A DNA stretch of 64,000 bases. Source: Prado023 sp963777855 (GTDB taxonomy: Bacteria; Actinomycetota; Actinomycetes; S36-B12; CAIYMF01). The stretch spans positions 124,001 through 188,000 of the forward strand of contig CAVZRW010000015.1 in the NCBI GenBank assembly GCA_963777855.1, given 5' to 3'. Each line of letters starts with the position of its first letter. The stretch's first letter is position 1. Positions 28,290 to 36,539 of this stretch are shown in pieces. The notes beneath the pieces are model-generated. The model had not been told where the DNA came from. It was given only the letters and a program-made list of their open reading frames with translations, and did no database searches. The position numbers were made by a program, and so were the translations under genes.

Positions 28290-28549
28290 CCGTCCTCCGT
28301 GGCCGGGGGCGTACCCGTCAGCCCTGGGCGCGCAGCGTCGATCCGCTGCCGCGCACCGTCGAGATGTGCCTGGCAGATGTCGGCCAGGGTGTTGCCCCGC
28401 TCCCACAGCGCCAGCGACATCTCGAGGTTGACCGTGCTCGACTCCAGCTCGGCCACGACCGCGTCGAGCGCGGCGCGTGCCTCCTCGTAGCTCAACGACG
28501 ACAGGTGGGCGGGGTCGCCCCCGGGCAGGGCGGCGGTCGGCTGGCTCAT
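28250..28549 (-). CDS. xseB: Exodeoxyribonuclease VII small subunit
   Basis: 99 aa. The conserved helical core is LSYEEARAALDAVVAELESS, then MSLALWERGNTLADICQAHLD, followed by a low-complexity Gly/Ala/Ser tail. With XseA it forms the ExoVII complex that degrades single-stranded DNA. The start overlaps the xseA stop (ATGA). The C-terminal tail lies in a small direct repeat. Confidence 0.93.
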   Translation of the reverse strand: MSQPTAALPGGDPAHLSSLSYEEARAALDAVVAELESSTVNLEMSLALWERGNTLADICQAHLDGARQRIDAARPGLTGTPPATEDGAAGGAGSDSPGF

Positions 28550-29793
28550 GACGCCGATGCTACGTCGGTGACGTCGGCCCGGAAGTGACCCGCGGCCACG
28601 CGCACCCGCACGGCGTCCCCCGGGGCCAGCTGCTCGGCGTCTCGCACCAGGGAGCCGTCGGGTCCGACCACCACGGCGTAGCCGCGGTCCAGCGTGGCCA
28701 GGGGGCTCAGGGCCCGGGCACGGGCCCGCAGGTGGGCCAGGTCGCGCTCCTGGGTGACGAGTCGGTGCTCCACGGCGCGCAGCGCCCGGGCGCGCGCCGA
28801 GCCGACCTCGGCCGACAGGCGCGGCAGCAGCCCGGCGGGATCGGCCATGGCCGGGCGGCTGCGCGTCTGGTCCAGCCACGTGGCCGCCTGGTCGAGGCGG
28901 GTCAGCATGATCCGGTCGAGCCGGGCCCGGCGCTCGCTGACCCAGCGCGACTCCTCGGCCCAGTCCGGGACGATGCGCTTGCCCGCGTCGGTCGGGGTGG
29001 AGGCGCGCAGGTCGGCGACGAGGTCGAGCAGGGGGCTGTCCTGCTCGTGGCCGATGGCACTGACCACGGGCGTCCGCGCCGCGGCGACGGCGCGGATGAG
29101 GGCCTCGTCGCTGAACGGCAGGAGGTCCTCGAGGCTGCCGCCGCCGCGGGCGATCACGATGACCTCGACCTCGGGCCGGGCATCGAGCTCAGCGAGGAAG
29201 CGGATCATGCTGGCCACTGCCTGCGCGCCCTGCACGGGGCCCTCGCGCACCTCGAAGTGCACCGACGGCCACCGGTGACGGGCGTTGGTGACCACGTCGT
29301 GCAGCGCCTGCGCATTCACGCCCGTGATCAAGCCGACGCTGCGGGGGAGCAGGGGCAGTCGGCGCTTGAGGGAGGGGTTGAACAGGCCCTCGGCGGCCAG
29401 CTGTTGCTTGCGGCGTTCGAGGGTGGCCAGCAGCTCCCCGATGCCCACGGGCCGGATCTCCGAGGCGCGCAGCACGAGGCGGCCGTTGCGCATCCAGTAC
29501 TCGCACTGCACGTGCAGCAGCACGCGCTGCCCGGCGGCCAGGGTCGGGGTCATCGCGCGATCCAGGTTGCCCGTGATGACCACGGAGACCGAGGCGTCGA
29601 CATCGGGGTCGCGCACCGTCAGGAACACCATGGAGCCGCTGCGTCGGTTGACCTCGACCACCTGGCCCTCGATCCACACCCGGCTCAGCCGTGCGATGTA
29701 GTCCTTGAGCTTGGAGGAGATCTCGCGCACGGGCCAGGCGCGCTCGGGGGCGCTCCCGTCGGCGGGTTCGGTGCGTGCGGCAGGGGTGCTCAT
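28546..29793 (-). CDS. xseA: Exodeoxyribonuclease VII large subunit
   Basis: 415 aa. An N-terminal OB-fold (YIARLSRVWIEGQVVEVNRRSG) is followed by the catalytic region: LPRSVGLITGVNAQALHDV, IARGGGSLEDLLPFSDEAL and VSAIGHEQDSPLLDLVAD, then a coiled coil and the C-terminal LDRGYAVV. The family length is usual. It leads the xseA-xseB operon and is divergent from ispH. Confidence 0.95.
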   Translation of the reverse strand: MSTPAARTEPADGSAPERAWPVREISSKLKDYIARLSRVWIEGQVVEVNRRSGSMVFLTVRDPDVDASVSVVITGNLDRAMTPTLAAGQRVLLHVQCEYWMRNGRLVLRASEIRPVGIGELLATLERRKQQLAAEGLFNPSLKRRLPLLPRSVGLITGVNAQALHDVVTNARHRWPSVHFEVREGPVQGAQAVASMIRFLAELDARPEVEVIVIARGGGSLEDLLPFSDEALIRAVAAARTPVVSAIGHEQDSPLLDLVADLRASTPTDAGKRIVPDWAEESRWVSERRARLDRIMLTRLDQAATWLDQTRSRPAMADPAGLLPRLSAEVGSARARALRAVEHRLVTQERDLAHLRARARALSPLATLDRGYAVVVGPDGSLVRDAEQLAPGDAVRVRVAAGHFRADVTDVASAS

Positions 29794-29876
29794 CGAGGCT
29801 CGCGCGGGAGGCTGCGGGTCATGGCCGGAGGTTACGGCAGGGGGCGGACATTCCCGGGCGGGCCTACCATGGGCGC

Positions 29877-30842
29877 ATGGGTGAATCCGGTCGCAAGGTC
29901 CTTCTCGCTGCCCCGCGCGGGTACTGCGCGGGGGTGGATCGCGCCGTGGTGACGGTGGAGAAGGCCCTCGAGCTGTACGGCGCGCCGGTGTACGTGCGCA
30001 AGGAGATCGTCCACAACCGCTACGTCGTGGACTCCTTGGCGGCCCGCGGCGCGGTCTTCGTCGAGGAGACCGACGAGGTTCCCGAGGGCAGCGTTGTGGT
30101 GTTCAGCGCCCACGGTGTCTCCCCGGCGGTGCACGAGGCCGCTGCCGATCGGTCGCTGCGCACGATCGATGCGACCTGCCCGCTGGTGACCAAGGTCCAC
30201 AACGAGGCACGGCGGTTCGCCGACGAGGGCTACCGGATCCTGCTCATCGGCCATGAGGGGCACGAGGAGGTCGAGGGCACCATGGGGGAGGCCCCCGAGG
30301 CGATGACCCTCGTCCAGGGCCCGGACTCAGTCTCGGACCTCGAGCTCGCCGACGGCGAGAAGGTGGTGTGGCTGTCCCAGACGACGCTGTCGGTGGACGA
30401 GACGCTGCAGACCGTCGATGCCCTGCGCGAGCGGGTGCCCGGGCTGGTCAGCCCGCCGAGCGACGACATCTGCTACGCCACCCAGAACCGCCAGGTGGCG
30501 GTCAAGAAGATCGCCCCGCGCTCGGACGTGCTCATCGTCGTGGGGTCGGCGAACTCGTCGAACTCCGTGCGGCTCCTCGAGGTGGGACTGCAGCACGGGG
30601 CTCGCTCCGGGTACCGCGTCGACCTCGCCAGCGAGTTGGAGTCCGCGTGGTTCGAGGGGGCGGCGACGATCGGCGTGACCAGCGGCGCGTCGGTGCCCGA
30701 GATCCTCGTGCGCGATGTGCTGATCCGCCTGGCCGAGCTCGGGTTCGAGGACGTCGAGGACGTCGATGCCGTCGACGAGCGGCTCGTGTTCGCCCTGCCG
30801 CCGGAGTTGCGTCGCGAGATGAAGGCCGCCGGACTGCGCTGA
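29877..30842 (+). CDS. ispH: 4-hydroxy-3-methylbut-2-enyl diphosphate reductase
   Basis: 321 aa iron-sulfur enzyme making IPP and DMAPP in the last step of the MEP pathway. The three cluster cysteines are present in PRGYCAGVDRA (C17), IDATCPLVTK and DDICYATQNRQ; the TH-loop style SSNSVRL is conserved. TACCAT at 29865-29870 ends 6 nt before the ATG, suggesting a leaderless mRNA; the open frame upstream is not used. Its products feed the UppS-type enzyme at 19.4 kb. Confidence 0.96.
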   Translation: MGESGRKVLLAAPRGYCAGVDRAVVTVEKALELYGAPVYVRKEIVHNRYVVDSLAARGAVFVEETDEVPEGSVVVFSAHGVSPAVHEAAADRSLRTIDATCPLVTKVHNEARRFADEGYRILLIGHEGHEEVEGTMGEAPEAMTLVQGPDSVSDLELADGEKVVWLSQTTLSVDETLQTVDALRERVPGLVSPPSDDICYATQNRQVAVKKIAPRSDVLIVVGSANSSNSVRLLEVGLQHGARSGYRVDLASELESAWFEGAATIGVTSGASVPEILVRDVLIRLAELGFEDVEDVDAVDERLVFALPPELRREMKAAGLR

Positions 30843-30930
30843 CGGGGCAGGGCCTGAGACGGCTCCCCGGCGTGGGACCGAGGCTGAGGTGTCGCCCGCG
30901 GGTATGAGGTGTGGGTGTGGTCCGCCTGGC

Positions 30931-31745
30931 TCAGGAGTCGAGCACGTGGCGGATCACTGCCAGGGTGGTCGAGGCGACGGTGGCCAGGACCACCCAGAAG
31001 GCGTTCGGGCCGAGCGTCTCCATCACCATGACCGCCTGCTGCGACCACCACGTGCCGGTCTGGGTCTGGCTCGGTGGCAGCCCCTGGCCCGCAATCATGA
31101 CGGCGGTCAGGAAGGCCAGCGGGGGCATCATCGCGGGCAGTGATCGGTCGCCCTTGCGGGTGACCAGCACGGAGACGACCGCGACGACCAGCAGCGTGAT
31201 GTCCGTCCACGGGCCGATCTGCTCGCGCCGGGCGACCTCGATGAGGGCGGCGACCACCACGAGGAGCGTGGACACGGCGACCACGCGGCCGCCGGGCAAT
31301 CCCCGCGGGCGCGCGGATGCGCCGCCGTGCCCCGATGGCAGGGGGACGGTCCCTGTGGTGAGTGGGATGCGTTCGACCGTGGGCCCCAGGCCCGACATCG
31401 ATCTCGGGCTCGATGCCTGAGCGGACGCGGGCTGAGGGGCTCCCGGCTGAAGGGTTCCGGGCTGAAGGGTTCCGGGCTGAAGGGTTCCGGCTGAAGGGTT
31501 CCGTGCTGTGTGGATCCGGGCTGGGTGTCCGCCCCCCACGACGTGTCCGCTCCCCGCGACGTACTCGCGTGTGGGGTGCTCACCTCTGGCGCCCCGACCG
31601 GATCGGGGTCCACTGCTCCAGCCCCCGCCAGCTGACTGTCCTCATGCAGGTCCCGCCTGGGCCCGACATCGCTTCCCATACCGGGCACCGCCGGGACCTC
31701 ACGTCCCCATTCGGGGTCGCGGGGTCCGGGCTGGGGCAGGGTCAC
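30931..31745 (-). pseudogene. DUF6542 protein with repeat-mediated frameshift
   Basis: The C-terminal 140 residues are a DUF6542 domain with four membrane segments (VVAVSTLLVVVAALIEVA onward). The N-terminus is a long disordered Pro/Ser/Thr region. A 15-bp repeat encodes GTLQP units; one unit (near 31481-31494) has only 14 bp, so the N-terminal frame is out of register with the C-terminal one. Restoring one G gives a continuous protein of about 271 aa starting at the GTG at 31745, which has TAGCAT 7 nt upstream. An internal ATG at 31401 would give the domain alone. The M. tuberculosis homolog also lies between ispH and ychF. Confidence 0.7.
31431..31508. repeat. 15-bp tandem repeat in the DUF6542 gene
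   Basis: About four to five copies of GGTTCCGGGCTGAAG. One copy lacks a G (14 bp, near 31489), which changes the reading frame of the gene. Either slippage or a base-calling error explains it. Confidence 0.75.
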
Positions 31746-31752
31746 GGGCGTG

Positions 31753-31758
31753 ATGCTA
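31753..31758 (-). promoter_or_regulatory. Predicted -10 element of the DUF6542 gene
   Basis: TAGCAT on the minus strand ends 7 nt before the GTG at 31745. It supports the long form of the protein and hence the reality of the frameshift in the repeat. Confidence 0.45.
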
Positions 31759-31822
31759 GTCCGGGTCACCCCCCGTGACCGTGGCCCCACGCATTGTCGG
31801 CAGGTGTGCTGCCCTGTCTGGC

Positions 31823-33052
31823 TCACGCTCCGAGGTCGAGCACCTCCGCGATCTCACGGTAGGCAGGGGGTTCCGGCGATACGTGGGAGGTGGCCGACGA
31901 GGTGCCACCGGGGGGATCGACGGGCGTGGCCGGCGCGCTCCGGGGAGTCGACTCGACCTGGCGAGGGGCCTCCAGCGTGTCGGGCAGGCCCTGCAGCTCG
32001 GTGAAGCGTCGACCCGTGACGAGCACCCGGGACTCGAGGGAGGCGATGGTCTTGTTGTACGCCGCGACCCCCGAGCCCAGCGCCGCACCGAGCTTGTCCA
32101 GATGTCCGAGCATGGTGCCCAGGCGGTCGGCCAGCTCGCGGCCCAGTGCCTGCACCTCGCGGGCGTTGGCTGCCAGTGCGTCCTGGCGCCAGACATGACC
32201 CACCGTGCGCAGCAGCGCCATCAGCGTGGTCGGGGTGGCCACCACGACGTTCCTGGCGAAGGCATGCTCGAGCAGGCCGGGATCGCAGGCCAGTGCTTCG
32301 GAGAGCAGGGACTCCGCGGGCAGGAACATGACCACGAACTCGGGGGCCGTGTCGAACTGCCGTGCGTAGTCCTTGCCGGCCAGCCGGTCGACGTGCGAGC
32401 GCACCTCCCGGGCGTGTGCGGCACGGGCGGCCGCGACCTCGTCGAGCGGGTCACCGGCCTCGATCCCCAGGATCGCGCGCAGGCTCACCTTCGCATCGAC
32501 GACGACGGTCTTGTCGGCCCCGAGGTGAAGGACGACATCGGGGCGAAGAACCCCGGCCTCGCCCGTGACCGTGTGCTGCTCGGTGAAGTGGACGCCCGGC
32601 AGAAGCCCGGACCCCTCGAGCAGGCGTCGCAGCTGGAACTCTCCCCAACGGCCGCGCACCTCGCTGTGGCTCAGCGCCCCGGTCAGGCGCGCGGTCTCGC
32701 GGCGCAACCCCTCGGTCGAGTCCGTCGTGGTCTGAGCCACCGTGCGCAGCTGCTCGGCGAGCTGGGCGCTCGACGTCAGCCGACCATCCTCGGCTCGGGC
32801 CACTGCCGACTCAAGCCGACCGAGGGCGACCTGGACAGGGGCCATCGCCTCAGCCACCTGCGCCGGCGCCTGCCCCTGCGCCGCGGCGACCGCACGCTCG
32901 GCGGCGAGCTGCTCACCCAACCGGGCGATCCGCTCCTGCGACACGGCGCGCTCGGCGGCCTGACGGGGGCCCTCCACGAGTGCGCGCAGGATCCACCCAG
33001 CCGCCAGTGCGATCAGGATCAGGCCGACCATCAGCCACGTCGAGGTATCCAC
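31823..33052 (-). CDS. rmuC: DNA recombination protein RmuC
   Basis: 409 aa. An N-terminal membrane anchor (MVGLILIALAAGWILRAL) is followed by a coiled coil (about residues 30-130) and the RmuC nuclease-like domain: RGRWGEFQLRRLLEGSGL, RPDVVLHLGADKTVVVDAKVSL with the metal site, and FVVMFLPAES. RmuC limits inversion events and may cut DNA structures. The C-terminal tail is Pro-rich. It precedes the DUF6542 gene on the same strand. Confidence 0.93.
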   Translation of the reverse strand: MDTSTWLMVGLILIALAAGWILRALVEGPRQAAERAVSQERIARLGEQLAAERAVAAAQGQAPAQVAEAMAPVQVALGRLESAVARAEDGRLTSSAQLAEQLRTVAQTTTDSTEGLRRETARLTGALSHSEVRGRWGEFQLRRLLEGSGLLPGVHFTEQHTVTGEAGVLRPDVVLHLGADKTVVVDAKVSLRAILGIEAGDPLDEVAAARAAHAREVRSHVDRLAGKDYARQFDTAPEFVVMFLPAESLLSEALACDPGLLEHAFARNVVVATPTTLMALLRTVGHVWRQDALAANAREVQALGRELADRLGTMLGHLDKLGAALGSGVAAYNKTIASLESRVLVTGRRFTELQGLPDTLEAPRQVESTPRSAPATPVDPPGGTSSATSHVSPEPPAYREIAEVLDLGA

Positions 33053-33125
33053 GGCCTCTTCCTATCGTGGAGGTCCGACATCGATGAGTCAGGCGCGCGC
33101 GTTGCCATTCGGCGCCGCCCCGGGC

Positions 33126-34547
33126 TCACGCCACCCGCCGGGGCGTCACCCCGGTGTCGTTGGGGTGCGAGAACGTGGTGGCGCCCTGGGGGCTGGTCCA
33201 CTTCAGTACGTGGCCGGCCAGCGCCTCGACGGTCCAGTCGCTCTCGTGCTTGAGCCCGTGGTGGCGCCGGCACAGGGCGTGCAGGTTCTCGGCGCTCGTC
33301 GGACCGAGGGGGAACGGCACCAGGTGGTCGAGGTCGCACTCCCACGCGGGCACCTCGCAGCCAGGGAAGCGGCAGGTGCCGTCGCGCAGGCGGACGTGCC
33401 TGTCGAGGGCGGCGGGCGGCCGGTAGGACAGCGTGCCGACGTCGAGCACCGCTCTGGACGTTCCACAGGTCAGCACGTGTCGCCAGCGGGCATCCCCAGC
33501 GGCCAGTCGTCGGGCAGCGTCGGCCGGGATCACTCCGAAGCCGTTGATCAGGCCCGGGGCGTCGCTGAGCCCCGCGAGGGACTCGATGGGGATCGTGACG
33601 TTCACGACCGTCTCCGCGCGCGGGCGACTCGGCCCGGGGGAGCCGAGCTGCTCCCCGCCGCCGGCCACCGCGACGGGAGCCGCTGTGCACGGCTCGGCCG
33701 CGAGCCCCCCGCCGAGCACGAGGTCCACGAGCGCGCCGGCCATCCAGAGGTCGAAGGGCTCGCGCACCTGCGTGGCGTCGTTCGACGGGTCCCCGTTGCG
33801 GTCGGCCAGCGCGCACTGCCGGATGGCCGCGTAGACACGCTCCGCGTCCTCGCTGGCCAGACGTGCCGCGAGGTCGGCGGTGCCGTCTCCACGATGGGTC
33901 AGCCAGACGCCACGCTCACCGAGTGCGCGCCTGCGCCGACGTGGCTGGTCTGTGCAGCCGAGAACCGCCAGGCGGCGCTGCAGGAACAGCTCGAGGCGCC
34001 TGGCGGTGTGGTCCTGGGCGTAGGCGAGACCCTCCTCGAACAACTGGGCACAGTCCGCCTCGTAAGTCGCGAGCGGGATCCCGTCGGTGTCTGCCCGAGG
34101 CACCTCGAACAGGGCGTCGGCAAGAATCCGGGCACGGGGCGGGTCCAGCGCTCCGCGGCACAGGGCCGCCCACACGTGCGGCTGGTGGCGCAGGGCCTCG
34201 GACTGCGTGCGGGTGTACTCGGCCGAGCGACGTGAGACGACCAGCGCGCAGCTGAGCTCGTCGAGGACCGCATCGCTCGGTGCGCCCGGGAGGGTCTCGT
34301 CAGCGACGGCTGCCACGCACGCGGCCCGGAGCGCGGCCACCTGTCGGGACAGTGCCTCGACCGCCTCGAGGGACGCCATGGCAGGCGCGAACCACGCGTC
34401 CTCGTCGTTCAGCGCACCCACCGCACCGACCGGCCCCCGGAGGTCGGGGCGCTGCCTGACGGCAGCCACGACCTGGTCAACCCCCAGCCCGGCCGGATCG
34501 ATCACCACTCCGCGGGCATCCCGCACCACGAGTTCGAAACCCAGCAC
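33126..34547 (-). CDS. DUF222 / HNH endonuclease (13E12-like)
   Basis: 473 aa. The DUF222 helical region occupies roughly residues 50-300, and the HNH domain near residues 385-430 shows CRFPGCEVP, DLDHLVPF and ENLHALCRRHHGLKH with zinc cysteines. These are the marks of the 13E12/REP13E12-type proteins of actinobacteria. The GTG start has a GGGGGAG just upstream. A perfect LexA box lies 19 nt before the start, so SOS induction is very likely. It sits between rmuC and ychF in an otherwise conserved gene order, which suggests insertion. The biological role is unknown. Confidence 0.88.
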   Translation of the reverse strand: MLGFELVVRDARGVVIDPAGLGVDQVVAAVRQRPDLRGPVGAVGALNDEDAWFAPAMASLEAVEALSRQVAALRAACVAAVADETLPGAPSDAVLDELSCALVVSRRSAEYTRTQSEALRHQPHVWAALCRGALDPPRARILADALFEVPRADTDGIPLATYEADCAQLFEEGLAYAQDHTARRLELFLQRRLAVLGCTDQPRRRRRALGERGVWLTHRGDGTADLAARLASEDAERVYAAIRQCALADRNGDPSNDATQVREPFDLWMAGALVDLVLGGGLAAEPCTAAPVAVAGGGEQLGSPGPSRPRAETVVNVTIPIESLAGLSDAPGLINGFGVIPADAARRLAAGDARWRHVLTCGTSRAVLDVGTLSYRPPAALDRHVRLRDGTCRFPGCEVPAWECDLDHLVPFPLGPTSAENLHALCRRHHGLKHESDWTVEALAGHVLKWTSPQGATTFSHPNDTGVTPRRVA

Positions 34548-34565
34548 CGCTCCCCCTCACGCCAA

Positions 34566-34581
34566 TCGAACACCTGTTCGA
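34566..34581. promoter_or_regulatory. Perfect LexA (SOS) box
   Basis: TCGAACACCTGTTCGA fully matches the actinobacterial/Bacillus SOS consensus TCGAAC-N4-GTTCGA. It lies 19 nt upstream of the DUF222/HNH start and 149 nt from ychF. In M. tuberculosis several 13E12-family genes have LexA boxes, so regulation of the HNH gene is expected. Confidence 0.85.
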
Positions 34582-34715
34582 ACAAGTGCCAGCCTACTAC
34601 TGCTCTCCGACACCGCCAAACGCCCGAACGAGCCTGTGGACAACGTCCCCCGGCCCCTCCACCGCACACGTCCAGCCCTCACGAATGACGGGATCGGCGA
34701 ACCGCGCGCCGCCGG

Positions 34716-34721
34716 TAGAAT
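34716..34721 (+). promoter_or_regulatory. Predicted -10 element of ychF
   Basis: TAGAAT ends 8 nt before the GTG start of ychF. No ribosome site exists between them, so a leaderless mRNA starting at or next to the GTG is predicted. Confidence 0.6.
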
Positions 34722-34729
34722 GGCCCGTC

Positions 34730-35803
34730 GTGGCCCTCACCATCGGCATCGTCGGACTGCCCAACGTCGGCAAGTCCACCCTGTTCAACGCCCTCACCCG
34801 TAATGATGTGCTCGCGGCGAACTACCCGTTCGCGACGATCGAGCCCAACACGGGCGTGGTCGGCGTCCCCGACCCCCGACTCGCGGTGCTGGCGGGCATC
34901 TTCGGGTCGCAGAAGATCCTGCCCGCGACGGTGACCTTCGTCGACATCGCCGGCATTGTGAAGGGTGCCAGCGAGGGCGCCGGGCTCGGCAACAAGTTCC
35001 TGGCCAACATCCGCGAGTCCGACGCCATATGCCAGGTGATCCGCGCGTTCTCCGACCCGGACGTCGTCCACGTGGACGGGCGAATCTCGCCCAAGGACGA
35101 CATCGAGGTGATCAACCTCGAGCTCATCCTCGCCGACATGCAGACCCTCGACAAGGCGATCCCGCGGCTGCAGAAGGAGGCGCGGATGAACAAGGAGCGC
35201 GCGTCCGCGCTCGCTGCCGCCGAGGAGGCGAAGGCCGTGCTCGAGTCCGGGCGAACGATCTTCGCTGCCGGGCTGGACCGTGAGCCGCTGCGCGAGCTGT
35301 TCCTGCTGACCGCCAAGCCGTTCCTCTACGTGTTCAACGTCGACGCCGACGAGTTGGCCGACGAAGCGATGCGCAGTGAGCTCAGCGCCCTGGTGGCCCC
35401 GGCGGAGGCCGTGTTCCTGGACGCCAAGACCGAGGCCGAGCTGATCGAGCTCGACGAGGCCGAGGCCCTGGAGCTGCTGGCCTCGATCGGCCAGGAGGAG
35501 AGCGGCCTGACCCAGCTCGCCCGGGTCGGGTTCGACACCCTCGGCCTGCAGACGTACCTCACCGCCGGGCCCAAGGAGGCCCGCGCTTGGACGATCCATC
35601 AGGGCGATACCGCCCCCGAGGCCGCCGGTGTCATCCACACCGACTTCCAGAAGGGCTTCATCAAGGCCGAGGTCGTGTCCTTCGAGGACCTGGTCGAGGC
35701 GGGGTCGATGGCCGAGGCGAAGGCCCGCGGCAAGGTCCGCATCGAGGGCAAGGAGTACGTCATGGCCGACGGCGACGTCGTGGAGTTCCGCTTCAACGTG
35801 TAG
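34730..35803 (+). CDS. ychF: Redox-regulated ATPase YchF (Obg family)
   Basis: 357 aa. The G1 loop GLPNVGKSTLFNAL and G3-type DIAGIVKGASEGAGLGNKFL are followed by a coiled coil and the C-terminal TGS domain (ARAWTIHQGDTAPEAAGVIHTDFQKGFIKAEV). YchF prefers ATP and is tied to ribosomes and stress responses. The GTG start gives the standard N-terminus MALTIGIVG. The length is usual. The GNAT gene follows 52 bp later on the same strand. Confidence 0.96.
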   Translation: MALTIGIVGLPNVGKSTLFNALTRNDVLAANYPFATIEPNTGVVGVPDPRLAVLAGIFGSQKILPATVTFVDIAGIVKGASEGAGLGNKFLANIRESDAICQVIRAFSDPDVVHVDGRISPKDDIEVINLELILADMQTLDKAIPRLQKEARMNKERASALAAAEEAKAVLESGRTIFAAGLDREPLRELFLLTAKPFLYVFNVDADELADEAMRSELSALVAPAEAVFLDAKTEAELIELDEAEALELLASIGQEESGLTQLARVGFDTLGLQTYLTAGPKEARAWTIHQGDTAPEAAGVIHTDFQKGFIKAEVVSFEDLVEAGSMAEAKARGKVRIEGKEYVMADGDVVEFRFNV

Positions 35804-35855
35804 TCACCGGGCCCGTACTCGTCGGCGCCACGCCCCGCACTGCCACCATGGCCCC

Positions 35856-36304
35856 GTGATCCGAGGGACCCAGCCGACTGACGCCGAGGCCCTGGCGCGC
35901 ATCTCACGCGAGTCGAGATTCGGCGCCATCCCCGAATACCCCGATCTGCACACCCCTGCCGAGGACCTCGCGTTCTACCGCGGGCAGGTCGAGGCCCAGC
36001 CCAGTCGGGTGTGGGTGGATCGGGACGGATCCGTGGTGGGGTTCGTGATCTGGTCGGGTGAGTTCATCGATCACCTCTACGTCGCGCCGGGCCATCAGCG
36101 CTCGGGGATCGGCTCGCGCCTGCTGGCCCAGGGCCATCGCCGACATGGCCGTCCCGGAGGTCCGGCTACTGGACCTTCCAGGCGAACGCGTGGGCGGTGG
36201 CCTTCTACGCCAAGCACGGCTTCAGGATCCTGGCCGAGACCGACGGGGCAGCCAACGAGGAACGGATGCCGGACAACCTGCTCGGCTGTCCCACTGCCCG
36301 CTGA
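35856..36304 (+). pseudogene. GNAT-family N-acetyltransferase, two frameshifts
   Basis: Reconstructed product is about 149 aa. The acetyl-CoA loop HQRSGIGSRLLAQ is clear, with GFVIWSGEFIDHLYVAP before it and YWTFQANAWAVAFYAKHGF after it, the standard RimI-like layout. An extra G near 36128 and a missing or extra base near 36168 shift the frame; the rejoined protein ends LLGCPTAR. The GTG start has CACCAT 6 nt upstream. Substrate unknown. Confidence 0.75.
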
Positions 36305-36310
36305 GCCCAC

Positions 36311-36365
36311 GGGCGCGAGCGGGCGCGAGCGGGTGCAAGCGGGCGCGAGCGGGGGCGAGCGGGCG
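36311..36365. repeat. 10-bp tandem repeat GGGCGCGAGC
   Basis: Five to five and a half near-identical decamers start 6 nt after the GNAT stop codon. The unit is not a multiple of three. The remaining gap up to 36539 holds no evident gene. Confidence 0.8.
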
Positions 36366-36539
36366 TTCCCTCGCATGGCCCTACCCGTCGGATGCCCAGA
36401 CCCATCCACGGCGCCGTCACCTCAGTCGACGGTTAGAGGGCCGGAGCACGCGGGTCATCGCAGCTCGGCGTACGGTCGGTCGCCGCCGGGGTCCTTCGGT
36501 ACCGCGCGCACGGTCCACGAGCGCTGCCATGCTGGAGCG

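Noticed and set aside
33126..34581. HNH/DUF222 gene as part of a phage or restriction system
   Set aside because: No methylase, specificity subunit, integrase or phage structural gene is nearby; it looks like a solitary 13E12-type gene.
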